Shown: positions 18,704-26,388 of the stretch, piece by piece
Layout of the letters: each line of letters opens with the position of its first letter
How positions within the stretch are numbered: position 1 is the first letter of the stretch
NCBI GenBank assembly: GCA_900113425.1
Contig: FOZF01000003.1
Location: forward strand, 1-64,000
Origin: Stenotrophomonas maltophilia
GTDB taxonomy: Bacteria > Pseudomonadota > Gammaproteobacteria > Xanthomonadales > Xanthomonadaceae
Length of the DNA stretch: 64,000 bases
Direction of reading: 5' to 3'
The notes under the pieces: model-generated
Database searches by the model: none
What the model saw: the letters and a program-made list of their open reading frames with translations, nothing else
Told to the model about the DNA's origin: nothing
Program-made: the position numbers and the translations under genes

Positions 18704-18805
18704 GGCGGGGTGGGTCCGGTTGCGGGGGTGTCCGCGGCATGGATGCCGCGGCCAAGCCCCCAAGGATGGGTTTACGGCGTCCCCCGCAACCGGACCCACC
18801 CCGCC
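18704..18805 (-). repeat. Long covariant palindrome, copy 2 (102 bp, inverted)
   Basis: The arms GGCGGGGTGGGTCCGGTTGC (then GGGGG) and CCCCCGCAACC then GGACCCACCCCGCC are exactly complementary. Their sequence is unlike copy 1. Read on the minus strand the core is GACGCCGTAAACCCATCC, then GGCTTGGC and GCGGCATCCATGCCGC, matching the core of the other copies. Confidence 0.8.
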
Positions 18806-18825
18806 ATCCCTCAGGAAACCCGCTT

Positions 18826-18870
18826 CCGCTTCCGCTTCGGCTGTTGCTGTCGCTGTCGCTCTGGCTCTCG
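18826..18870. repeat. CTT/CTG/CTC trinucleotide tract
   Basis: A run of CGCTTC, GCTGTT, GTCGCT and CTGGCT triplets, the mirror counterpart of the CAG/CAA tract at 18442-18478. It lies between the inverted palindrome and the GC hairpin. Confidence 0.5.
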
Positions 18871-18877
18871 GCGGGTG

Positions 18878-18894
18878 CAGGGCCGCAGGCCCTG
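18878..18894 (-). terminator. GC hairpin after the thioredoxin-like gene
   Basis: CAGGGCC-GCA-GGCCCTG, 13 bp beyond the stop at 18907 in the direction of transcription. It is the inverted counterpart of the hairpin at 18413-18429 and carries the same flanks (GGGTG and CCGAC). Confidence 0.5.
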
Positions 18895-18906
18895 CCGACA
18901 AACCCA

Positions 18907-19482
18907 CTACTTCGCAGCCGCGATCTGTTTCTCGATGTCGGCCGCCGTAACCGGCCCGAGGAAGCTGTGCGCCACCCGGCCCTGCGGATCGATCAGATGC
19001 GTCAGCGGCAGACCCCGCGGCGTGGCGAAGTCCGCCGGCGGATCGAACGGATCGACGATCACGATCGGATAGGTCACCGGATGCTTGGTCAGGAACGACT
19101 GCATCTCCGGCACCTCGATGTCCTCATAGGCCAGGCCGACCACTTCGATGTTGCTGCGCATGGCGTGCAGCGCGGACAGCTCCGGCATCTCCTTGCGGCA
19201 CGGTGCGCACCACGTGGCCCAGAAATTCACCACCACCCACTTGCCCCGATGGGCAGCCAGGTCGTACTCGCTGCCATCGACGGCCTTCATCTTCAATGTG
19301 GGGAACTCGGCTGTGACACGCTCGGCCGGCGTGTCTTCGGCCGCAGGCGGCGCCACCGGTGCGGGAGCCTGCGCCGGTGGCTGGCTGCTGGCCGGGGTCG
19401 CGTCCTGCGCCGGCTTGCAGGCCGCCAGGGCAAGCGCCACGGCCAATGGAACTGCCAGCAGCAGCGGAGTCGTGCGGGTCAT
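18907..19482 (-). CDS. TlpA/ResA-like thioredoxin lipoprotein
   Basis: A membrane-anchored thiol-disulfide protein. The lipobox LALAAC gives lipid-modified Cys22. A Pro/Ala-rich linker (about residues 25-55) leads into a thioredoxin fold with the active site NFWATWCAPCRKEM. The cis-Pro region RGLPLTHLIDPQGRV is present. Length 191 residues. Family members reduce or oxidise periplasmic cysteines, often for cytochrome c maturation, but no cytochrome gene is nearby. The start overlaps the stop of the YihY-family gene by ATGA. Confidence 0.88.
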   Translation of the reverse strand: MTRTTPLLLAVPLAVALALAACKPAQDATPASSQPPAQAPAPVAPPAAEDTPAERVTAEFPTLKMKAVDGSEYDLAAHRGKWVVVNFWATWCAPCRKEMPELSALHAMRSNIEVVGLAYEDIEVPEMQSFLTKHPVTYPIVIVDPFDPPADFATPRGLPLTHLIDPQGRVAHSFLGPVTAADIEKQIAAAK

Positions 19483-20753
19483 GGGGTGTCTCCGGAATCG
19501 GGATAGATATCGCTGACGCGACGCTTGAGGCGCTCACGCAGAGGCAGGCGCAGTTCATCCAGGGCCGCCAGCGCGGCCTGGCCCAGGCTGTCTTCGCGGT
19601 AGGGCAGATGCTGCTCCGCCACCGGGATGCGCAGTTGGGTGCATTCGTACAGATCGGCCAGGCTGACCTGGTCCAGGTCGCGCGCGAGCAGCCACTCACC
19701 CCGCTCGTCGCGGCGCAGCAGGCCGATGGCCTCCAGTTTGCAGGCCAGGTCCTGCAGCAGCGAGTCGGTCAGCATCGGCTCCAGCCGCAGGATCTCGTCA
19801 TCGGCCAGCCCCCTGCCCCGGGCACGCGCCTGGTGGAAGCGGCCGAGCAGGCGCAGCAGACCATAGAATTCATAGCCCTGCGGCAGGCGCAGCTCGACCG
19901 GCTGGTAGCGGAAAGCCGCCATCGACGATGCCAGCGATGCGCCAAGCAGCACCGCGACCCAGCACAGATAGATCCACAGCAGCAGGATCGGCACGAACGC
20001 GACCGTGCCATAGAGCTTCTGGTAGGACTGGAAACTGCCCAGATAGGCACCGATGCCCCACTTCACCAGCTCCAGGATCACCGCCGCCAGGATCGCGCCG
20101 GGGATGGCATGCCGCCATTTCACCGTATGGTGCGGCACGACCCGGAACATCAGGCTGATGCAGACGAATTCGATCAGCACCGGTGCCAGCCGCAGCGACA
20201 GGTCGGCCAGCCAGCGCCCCTCCTGGGTCCCGAACAGCGGCATTGCCAGTACCCGTGCCGACACCGCCAGCGAGGCGGCGGCCAGCATCGCGCCCAGGGT
20301 CAGCACGGTCCAGTAGACCAGGAAGCGGGTCAGCTTGGGCCGGGTCGATCCGACCCGCCAGATCTTGTTGAACGTCTCTTCCACGCTGTTGAGGGTGATC
20401 AGCAGCGAGACGACCAGGGCGATGAAGCCGGCCGCGGTCAGCTGGCCAGCGCTGGCCGAGAACTGCCGCAGGTAGCCTTCGGCGGCGCGTGCGGCATTGG
20501 GCACGAAGTTGGAGAAGACATAGTCGCTGAGCTGGTCGCTCCAGCGGTCGAAGACCGGGAAGGCCGAAAGCACGCCGAACACCACGATCGCCAGCGGAAC
20601 CAGGGCGAATACCGTGGTGTAGGCCAGTGCGGCGGCCGCCTGGAACAGGCGGTCATCGAGGAAGCGGTGCCACAGGAAGCGGCCGAAGCTGGCGGCACGC
20701 GCACGATCGCGCGCGCGTTCCATCCATAGGTTGAGCGTATCCAGAGGTTCCAT
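19479..20753 (-). CDS. YihY/virulence-factor BrkB family inner-membrane protein
   Basis: A 424-residue membrane protein. Residues about 25-290 carry six hydrophobic segments, beginning with QAAAALAYTTVFALVPLAIVV, a hallmark of the YihY family once misnamed RNase BN. The C-terminal about 130 residues are soluble and look like the winged-helix-like tail found in many proteobacterial members (LTDSLLQDLACKLEAIGLLR). The function is unknown. It is coupled by ATGA to the thioredoxin-like lipoprotein downstream. The start at 20753 opens on MEPLDTLNLWMERARDRARA; longer in-frame extensions look non-coding. Confidence 0.88.
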   Translation of the reverse strand: MEPLDTLNLWMERARDRARAASFGRFLWHRFLDDRLFQAAAALAYTTVFALVPLAIVVFGVLSAFPVFDRWSDQLSDYVFSNFVPNAARAAEGYLRQFSASAGQLTAAGFIALVVSLLITLNSVEETFNKIWRVGSTRPKLTRFLVYWTVLTLGAMLAAASLAVSARVLAMPLFGTQEGRWLADLSLRLAPVLIEFVCISLMFRVVPHHTVKWRHAIPGAILAAVILELVKWGIGAYLGSFQSYQKLYGTVAFVPILLLWIYLCWVAVLLGASLASSMAAFRYQPVELRLPQGYEFYGLLRLLGRFHQARARGRGLADDEILRLEPMLTDSLLQDLACKLEAIGLLRRDERGEWLLARDLDQVSLADLYECTQLRIPVAEQHLPYREDSLGQAALAALDELRLPLRERLKRRVSDIYPDSGDTP

Positions 20754-20830
20754 CGGCGCAAGGGTACCCGATGCGGAATGCACGCAGGATAGCCATACTG
20801 GCGTCCACACGATGAGGAGACCTGGGCACG

Positions 20831-21424
20831 ATGGGCGAGATCCTGGTGCTTTACTACAGCCGCGGTGGCTCGGTGGCACGGCTGGCGCGCCAGATCGCGC
20901 GGGGAATCGGCGAGGTGCCGGGAATGGTGGCGCGGCTGCGCACGGTGCCGCCGGTGGCGGCCGTGACCCAGACCGCACAGCCGCCGGTGCCCGACGATGG
21001 CGCCCCCTACGTGAGCATGCAGGATCTTGCCGACTGCCAGGGACTGCTGCTGGGCAGTCCGACGCGGTTCGGCAACATGGCTGCGCCGGTCAAGCACTTC
21101 CTCGATGGACTCGGTGCTGAATGGGTCAATGGCACGCTCGCGGGCAAGCCTGCCGGCGTGTTCACCTCGACCGCGTCGATGCACGGCGGGCAGGAATCGA
21201 CCCTGTTGACCATGCAGGTGCCGTTGCTGCATCACGGCTGCCTGATCGTCGGCATTCCATTCACCGAACCGGGGTTGAGCCATACCACCAGCGGCGGCAC
21301 GCCCTACGGCGCCAGCCATGTGGCGGGAGCCGCCGATGACCCGCAACCGACCGATGATGAGGCGGTGCTGGCGCGGGCGCTGGGCCGTCGCGTCGCCGAT
21401 ATCGCGCAGCGGCTGGCCCGATGA
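20831..21424 (+). CDS. WrbA-like NAD(P)H:quinone oxidoreductase (flavodoxin fold)
   Basis: FMN-dependent quinone reductase thought to limit quinone redox cycling. The flavodoxin FMN loop YYSRGGSVARLARQIARG opens the protein, and GSPTRFGNMAAPVKHFLD and STASMHGGQESTLL are WrbA-family signatures. Length 197 residues, normal. It is divergent from the yihY-like gene and overlaps the DUF2069 gene by ATGA. Confidence 0.92.
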   Translation: MGEILVLYYSRGGSVARLARQIARGIGEVPGMVARLRTVPPVAAVTQTAQPPVPDDGAPYVSMQDLADCQGLLLGSPTRFGNMAAPVKHFLDGLGAEWVNGTLAGKPAGVFTSTASMHGGQESTLLTMQVPLLHHGCLIVGIPFTEPGLSHTTSGGTPYGASHVAGAADDPQPTDDEAVLARALGRRVADIAQRLAR

Positions 21425-21756
21425 ACGCCGTGCCGCGTACGGTCCTGCTGCTGGCCCTGATGGGCCTGGCCGCGCTGTTTGCCGGCTGGTTCATCAACGA
21501 CAAGCACTGGCTGGCCACCCAGCTGGTGTTCACCGCCCCGCCGCTTGCACTGGCCATCGCCCTGCGCCTGGGCTGGCGCAAGGCAGGGTTCTGGGCCTCC
21601 GTGCTGGCGCTGGGCTGGTTCAGCCACGGCGTGATGAGCGCCTGGAGCCACCCGGAAACGCGCTGGCTGGCACTGCTCGAGATTGCCCTGGCACTGACCG
21701 TGATCTTCGCCGCCAGCCTGCCGGGCCTGCGCGCGCGCTTCGGCAGGCGACGCTGA
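21421..21756 (+). CDS. Small DUF2069 membrane protein
   Basis: A 111-residue protein with four predicted membrane spans (about 7-24, 32-51, 57-74, 83-101) and an Arg-rich tail. DUF2069 proteins are regularly encoded next to wrbA in gammaproteobacteria; the function is unknown. The start codon overlaps the upstream stop (ATGA), so translation is probably coupled. Confidence 0.85.
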   Translation: MNAVPRTVLLLALMGLAALFAGWFINDKHWLATQLVFTAPPLALAIALRLGWRKAGFWASVLALGWFSHGVMSAWSHPETRWLALLEIALALTVIFAASLPGLRARFGRRR

Positions 21757-21826
21757 CGCTGCGCCTTCCGGGCCGTATCATCTGCGTTCCCGGCCCCGCG
21801 CCGCTGCACCTGTCCTGGTTTCGCGC

Positions 21827-22321
21827 ATGCACATGATGGAAGAGCTCCTGGTCGTCACCACCGGTGGCACGATCGACAAGATCTACTTCGACGACAAGTC
21901 GGACTACCAGATCGGCGATCCGCAGATCGGCATGATCCTGCGCGAGCTGGGGGTGACGTTCCGTTTCAACGTGATTCCGATCCTGCGCAAGGACTCGCTG
22001 CACATCAACGACGAGGACCGCGAGCTGATCCGGGCCACCATCGCGGCGCAACCGACCCGGCATGTGCTGGTGACCCATGGCACCGATTCGATGGTGCAGA
22101 CCGGCAAGGTGCTGGCGACGATCGCGGACAAGACCATCGTGATGACCGGCGCGCTCAGTCCGGCGCGTTTCCGCGGTTCGGACGCGGAGTTCAACATCGG
22201 CTGCGCGATCGGCGCGGTACAGTCGCTGCCGGCCGGCGTCTACATCGCGATGAACGGGCGGATTTTCGACCCGCAGCACGTGCGCAAGAACGTTGCCGCG
22301 AACCGCTTCGAGTCGGTCTGA
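21827..22321 (+). CDS. Short stand-alone asparaginase-domain protein
   Basis: A 164-residue protein matching only the N-terminal domain of type I/II L-asparaginases. The two catalytic loops are present: TTGGTIDK near the N-terminus and VTHGTDSMVQTGK in the middle. The C-terminal domain of about 150 residues, which completes the active site in true asparaginases, is absent. There is no frameshift or leftover coding after the stop, so this looks like the genuinely short family seen in several gammaproteobacteria rather than a broken gene. Its activity is unknown. The ATGs at 21827, 21833 and 21836 are alternative starts. Confidence 0.85.
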   Translation: MHMMEELLVVTTGGTIDKIYFDDKSDYQIGDPQIGMILRELGVTFRFNVIPILRKDSLHINDEDRELIRATIAAQPTRHVLVTHGTDSMVQTGKVLATIADKTIVMTGALSPARFRGSDAEFNIGCAIGAVQSLPAGVYIAMNGRIFDPQHVRKNVAANRFESV

Positions 22322-22332
22322 GGCACAGCCGC

Positions 22333-22370
22333 CGGGTGCCTTCGGGGCGCCCGGGGAAAAACGCCCCGGC
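22333..22370. terminator. Two adjacent GC hairpins between convergent genes
   Basis: GGGTGCC-TTCG-GGGCGCCC (one bulge or mismatch) is followed by CCGGGG-AAAAACG-CCCCGG. They lie between the asparaginase-domain gene and the convergent protease gene and could stop transcription from both sides. Confidence 0.45.
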
Positions 22371-22406
22371 CGAAGCCAGGGCGTGCCCTAGGAGAGGGTC
22401 TAGGGC

Positions 22407-24149
22407 TCAGTACTGGGCGTTGAGGGTCACGCCCGAGAAGGTGCTGTAGGCCTTAACCCGTACGTACCAGGTACCGGCCGCAGGGCTGTTGACCGTGCAG
22501 GTTTCGCTGTTGCCGCTCAGGTAGGGACGGCACGTGTAGGCGGTATCGGTCGGCGCGCTGCCCTGCCGCAGGTACAGGTCGGCATCACCGCTGCCGCCGC
22601 TGATCGTCACCCGCAGCTGGCTGCTGCCGGACGGGACATTGACGGTGTAGTTCAGCGAAGAGCCCGATGCGGCACCCAGTCCGCTCACCGGGACGTTGTT
22701 CTGCAGCACGGTGCCGCCCGGGTTCGGGTTGCCACCGCCATTGATCGCTGCCGCCACTGCAGCATCGGCGTCGATGATGCCGGCGCCACAGCCGCCCGAA
22801 CAGGCACCCGGCAGCGGCCGAGCGGTGCTCTTGATGATGCTTTCCACCTGGGCCGGGCTCAGCGGGCTCGGTGCGACCGACTGCATCAGCGCGACCACGC
22901 CGGCCACGTGCGGTGCTGCCATCGAGGTCCCGTTGTACGAGGCATAGCTGGCACTGCCCGGCGTGGTGGTGCCGGTGTTGAGAGTGGACAGGATGCCCTG
23001 GCCCGGCGCGGAGATGTCGATGCCCGTGCCGTAGTTGGAGAAGCTGGCACGTGCGCCCGCCGACGTGGTGGCCGCCACCGCGATGACGTTCGGGCAGTTG
23101 GCCGGTACCGATGAAGACACGTTGGTGTTGCTGTTGCCTGCGGCCACCACCACCGTGGTGCCACGGCCGACGGCGCCGTTGATCGCGTTCTGGTAGGTGG
23201 TCGAGCAGCTGCCGCCGCCGCCCAGCGAGAGGTTGATGACCTCGGCCGGATTGGCATTGGCCGGCACGCCGCTGACACTGCCGCCGGAGGCCCACACGAT
23301 GGCGTCGGCGATGTCGGAGGTGTAGCCACCGCACTTGCCGAGCACGCGCACCGGCACGACCTTGGCATTGAAGGCAGTACCCGCCACGCCGGTGCTGTTG
23401 TTGGTCACCGCCGCAACGGTGCCGGCAACGTGGGTGCCGTGCCAGCTGGAGTTGGAGGCCGGGTAGCCTGCGCCACACTCATTGGCGGCGTACCAGTCAC
23501 CCTCGTCGTTGGGATTGCTGTCGCGGCCACCGCCGTCGCGTGCCATTGCCGCGTCGCTGATGAAGTCATAGCCGGGCAGGATGTTGGCGTTCAGATCGGG
23601 GTGGTTGGTGATGCCGGTGTCGATCACCGCGACGACCACGCCGGTGCCGGTGGCCTTGTCCCAGGCCGGGCGCACGTTGATCGAGGCGTTGGACGTACCG
23701 AACCCCCACTGCTCGCTGAAGCGGGTGTCGTTCGGGGTCAGCGTCGCGCGCATGATCTGGTCGACTTCCACATACTCGACGTTGGGGTCGGCGGCGAGCT
23801 TGCGCATCAGCAGTTCGGATTCGGCCTGGTCCAGCGGACGATCGGTCCTGACCAGGGTCGGGCCGACGGCCAGCTTGCGGACCTGCTGCAGGCCCAGCGC
23901 GCGGCCCTGGCTGCTGGCAAGGCCCGCAGCCGCGGTCTTCAGCGACGATGCCAGGGCGGTGGTGTTGGCCACCGGCGCACTGCCGTCGCGATATTTGACG
24001 ATGAAACGCTGGTGCGTCGGCGCGGACTGCAGCCCGCTGAGCTGGACATCACCGGCCAGCGCAGGCGTGGCCAGCAGCAGCGATGAAAGAACGGAAGCAC
24101 CAAGGACCACCCACACTCGACGCACACGCGGTTGCGTTACCTGGGACAT
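22407..24149 (-). CDS. Secreted S8 subtilisin-family serine protease with C-terminal PPC domain
   Basis: Extracellular alkaline protease, 580 residues as prepro-enzyme. A signal peptide (MSQVTQPRVRRVWVVLGASV to about residue 32) is followed by an I9-type propeptide with RFIVKYRDG at its start and VEYVEVDQIM at its end. The catalytic triad is visible in order: Asp in VVAVIDTGITNHPDL, His in SSWHGTHVAGTVAA, Ser in YNGTSMAAPHVAGVVAL; the oxyanion Asn lies in VVVAAGNSN. The C-terminal about 95 residues (SGSSQLRVTISGGSGDADLY) form a pre-peptidase C-terminal domain that is often removed. The layout is that of the StmPr proteases of S. maltophilia; which paralogue this is cannot be decided. The start at 24149 has an AAAGGGA ribosome site. 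Confidence 0.95.
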   Translation of the reverse strand: MSQVTQPRVRRVWVVLGASVLSSLLLATPALAGDVQLSGLQSAPTHQRFIVKYRDGSAPVANTTALASSLKTAAAGLASSQGRALGLQQVRKLAVGPTLVRTDRPLDQAESELLMRKLAADPNVEYVEVDQIMRATLTPNDTRFSEQWGFGTSNASINVRPAWDKATGTGVVVAVIDTGITNHPDLNANILPGYDFISDAAMARDGGGRDSNPNDEGDWYAANECGAGYPASNSSWHGTHVAGTVAAVTNNSTGVAGTAFNAKVVPVRVLGKCGGYTSDIADAIVWASGGSVSGVPANANPAEVINLSLGGGGSCSTTYQNAINGAVGRGTTVVVAAGNSNTNVSSSVPANCPNVIAVAATTSAGARASFSNYGTGIDISAPGQGILSTLNTGTTTPGSASYASYNGTSMAAPHVAGVVALMQSVAPSPLSPAQVESIIKSTARPLPGACSGGCGAGIIDADAAVAAAINGGGNPNPGGTVLQNNVPVSGLGAASGSSLNYTVNVPSGSSQLRVTISGGSGDADLYLRQGSAPTDTAYTCRPYLSGNSETCTVNSPAAGTWYVRVKAYSTFSGVTLNAQY

Positions 24150-24331
24150 CGTATTTCCCTTTCTAGTGGTGTGAATGCCGGAATCGGCAGAAACACCGGC
24201 CCGAACCATGGGCTGGCTTGCGTTGGCGAGGTTCGGAGTCCGGCGAGCCAGCGGATCCCCCTTACGATCCGCCGTGCCGATGACGCTAATGGCCCAAACC
24301 GGACACCACAATATTTTCAGTGTCTTTTCAG

Positions 24332-24346
24332 GAACATGAAATGTTC
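24332..24346. promoter_or_regulatory. 15-bp dyad upstream of the secreted protease
   Basis: GAACAT-GAA-ATGTTC is a perfect 6-bp inverted repeat with a 3-bp spacer, about 185 bp upstream of the protease start, in the AT-rich part of the gap. It has the size of a dimeric regulator site. The regulator is unknown. Confidence 0.4.
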
Positions 24347-24482
24347 GATCTGAGACTTTCCGGGTCGAGGGTTTGTGAAGATGAAGGAACTTTCGCGCCA
24401 CGCGCACGAACCTGACTGGGCAGATGTCCTGTCCACCGATGACTTTGCCGACATCGGCGGCCCGGCCTTCCCCGCAAACGCA

Positions 24483-24509
24483 GAAGGCCCGTCGCAGGGA
24501 CGGGCCTTC
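24483..24509 (-). terminator. ilvE terminator hairpin
   Basis: GAAGGCCCGTC (24483-24493) pairs perfectly with GACGGGCCTTC (24499-24509) around a 5-nt loop. It lies 52 bp past the ilvE stop. The CTTC end gives a modest pyrimidine run on the transcript. Confidence 0.65.
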
Positions 24510-24560
24510 AGGGAACAGCGCCGCCGGGCGCGGGCCCGGCGCTACAGGCTGGCGGGAGGA

Positions 24561-25655
24561 TCAGCCCAGCCTGACCAGCCAGTTGTGACGGTCCGGCAGG
24601 CGGCCGTACTGGATGTCGGTCAGTTCCTTGCGCAGCGACATGGTCACTTCGCCGGCCGGCGCGTTGAGGTCGCCCACCGAGAAGCCTTCGCCCTTGAGCT
24701 GGCCGATCGGGGTCACCACCGCAGCGGTGCCGCAGGCGAACACCTCGCTGATCGCACCGGAGGCAACGCCGTCCTTCCACTCGTCGATGCTGACCTTGCG
24801 CTCCTCGACCTTCATGCCGCGGTCGCGGGCCAGCTGCAGGATGCTCTCGCGGGTGATGCCTTCCAGGATGCTGCCCGACAGCTGCGGCGTGACCAGGGTG
24901 CCGTCCTTGTAGACCAGGAAGACGTTCATGCCGCCCAGTTCCTCCAGGTACTTGCCCTCGACCGGGTCGAGGAACAGCACCTGCGAGCAGCCCTGCGCCT
25001 GCGCCTTCTGCTGCGGCAGCAGCGAGGCGGCGTAATTGCCACCGCACTTGGCCGCGCCGGTGCCGCCCTTGGCCGCACGCGCATACTCGGTGGACAGCCA
25101 GATCGACACCGGTGCCACGCCCTTGGCGAAGTACGGACCGGCCGGGCTGGCGATGACGTAATAGCCGGCCTTGTGCGCGCCGCGCACGCCGAGGAAGGCC
25201 TCGTCGCCGATCATGAACGGGCGGAAGTACAGGCTGGACTCATCCGCCGACGGCACCCAGGCGCTGTCCACGGCGATCAGTTGTTTCAGCGACTCGACGA
25301 AGATCTCCACCGGCAGTTCCGGCAACGCCAGGCGCTGTGCCGAGCGCTGCAGGCGACGGCCGTTGGCGTCCGGGCGGAAGGTCCAGATCGAGCCGTCGGC
25401 ATGACGGTAGGCCTTGATGCCCTCGAAGATCTCCTGGCCGTAATGCAGCACGGCCGCTGCCGGGTCCAGCTGCAACGGGCCATAGGCACGCACGTTGGCG
25501 TTGTGCCAGCCGGTGTCCTTGTCCCACCGCACTTCCACCATGTGGTCGGTGAAGTGCAGGCCGAAACCCGGCTTCTCCAGGATCGTGGCGCGCTCTTCAG
25601 CGCTGCGCGGGTGGTCCGAACGGGTGACGGCGAAGCTGGGGATGGACTGGGACAC
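24561..25655 (-). CDS. ilvE: Branched-chain amino acid aminotransferase
   Basis: PLP-dependent class IV transaminase for the last step of Leu, Ile and Val synthesis and the first step of their breakdown. The PLP-lysine region is GAAKCGGNYAAS. LHYGQEIFEGIKAYRHADGS and LSGSILEGITRESILQLARD are BCAT signatures. Length 364 residues, the eukaryote-like BCAT type rather than the about 310-residue E. coli IlvE type. It stands as a single gene between sufT and its own terminator. Confidence 0.95.
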   Translation of the reverse strand: MSQSIPSFAVTRSDHPRSAEERATILEKPGFGLHFTDHMVEVRWDKDTGWHNANVRAYGPLQLDPAAAVLHYGQEIFEGIKAYRHADGSIWTFRPDANGRRLQRSAQRLALPELPVEIFVESLKQLIAVDSAWVPSADESSLYFRPFMIGDEAFLGVRGAHKAGYYVIASPAGPYFAKGVAPVSIWLSTEYARAAKGGTGAAKCGGNYAASLLPQQKAQAQGCSQVLFLDPVEGKYLEELGGMNVFLVYKDGTLVTPQLSGSILEGITRESILQLARDRGMKVEERKVSIDEWKDGVASGAISEVFACGTAAVVTPIGQLKGEGFSVGDLNAPAGEVTMSLRKELTDIQYGRLPDRHNWLVRLG

Positions 25656-25688
25656 CGGAGGATTCCTGTTCTGGTTGCGGGTAGTGCC

Positions 25689-25710
25689 GGGCCCGCGTCA
25701 CTGCGGGCCC
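25689..25710 (-). terminator. GC hairpin after sufT
   Basis: GGGCCCGC (25689-25696) pairs with GCGGGCCC (25703-25710) across a 6-nt loop, 5 bp past the sufT stop. No T tract, so it may only attenuate read-through into ilvE. Confidence 0.45.
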
Positions 25711-25714
25711 TGGG

Positions 25715-26266
25715 TCAAAGCATGCCGGTCTCGAGACGGGCCGCCTCGGACATCATGTGCTGGTTCCATGGCGGATCGAACACCAGCTCGACGTCGGCCT
25801 CGGCCACCGTCGGGATCATTTCCAGCTTGCTGCGCACGTCGTCGACCAGGATGTCACCCATGCCGCACGCGGGCGCGGTCAGGGTCATCTTCACGTCGAT
25901 CTCGCGCTGGCCCTCGTCCAGATGCTTGATCTCGACCTCGTAGACGAGGCCCAGTTCGACGATGTTCACCGGAATTTCCGGATCGAAGCAGGTGCGAAGC
26001 TGCTGCCATACCAGTTGCTCCACCTGTTCGTCGGTGGCGTCAGCCGGCAGTTCCAGCGGAGCGGGTGCTTCCTTGCCGATGGCGTCGCCATCCTTGCCGG
26101 CGATGCGGAACAGGTTGCCTTCGACGAATACCGAATAGCTGCCGCCCAGCGCCTGGGTGATGTACCCATAGCTGCCGGCAGGCAGGGTCACGGTGTCGCC
26201 CTGCGGGACCATCACGGCCTCGCAATCGCGTTCGAAGTGGACAGGTTCGCTGCTACGGGAATACAT
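25715..26266 (-). CDS. sufT: SufT-like Fe-S cluster assembly/maturation protein (MIP18/DUF59)
   Basis: SufT proteins help mature Fe-S enzymes. The N-terminal extension contains FERDCEAVMVPQGDTVTLPAG, typical of SufT rather than plain DUF59 proteins. The MIP18 domain follows (CFDPEIPVNIVELGLVYEVE, then MTLTAPACGMGDILVDDV), with the conserved cysteine in the TAPACGMG motif. Length 183 residues. The gene stands alone here, not in a suf operon, upstream of ilvE. The start at 26266 lacks a clear ribosome site, so its exact position is less sure than the identity. Confidence 0.88.
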   Translation of the reverse strand: MYSRSSEPVHFERDCEAVMVPQGDTVTLPAGSYGYITQALGGSYSVFVEGNLFRIAGKDGDAIGKEAPAPLELPADATDEQVEQLVWQQLRTCFDPEIPVNIVELGLVYEVEIKHLDEGQREIDVKMTLTAPACGMGDILVDDVRSKLEMIPTVAEADVELVFDPPWNQHMMSEAARLETGML

Positions 26267-26388
26267 GGGGACCGATATGGGGCCGTGGCCATAGCCACGC
26301 AAGACGGCATTCTAGCCCAGCCGTCCTGCGCCCGCCGGTGCACCGCGGCAAACCACAGTATCCTGTGGGTGACTTTCAGGAAGCTTCG

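Larger units (their letters stand above)
18403..18906. other. 504-bp repeat cluster between ppk2 and a thioredoxin-like gene
   Basis: No gene. In order: GC hairpin 18413-18429 next to the ppk2 stop; CAG/CAA tract 18442-18478; long palindrome 18493-18594; a GGGGTCAGATCC inverted repeat 18628-18667; an oppositely oriented long palindrome 18704-18805; a CTT/CTG/CTC-like tract 18826-18870; and GC hairpin 18878-18894 next to the stop of the convergent gene. The two halves are roughly mirror images. Confidence 0.8.
24150..24560. other. 411-bp region between the protease start and ilvE
   Basis: No gene. It holds the protease upstream region, with an AT-rich stretch at about 24300-24362 that stands out against the GC-rich surroundings, a 15-bp dyad at 24332-24346, and the ilvE terminator at 24483-24509. 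Confidence 0.7.
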
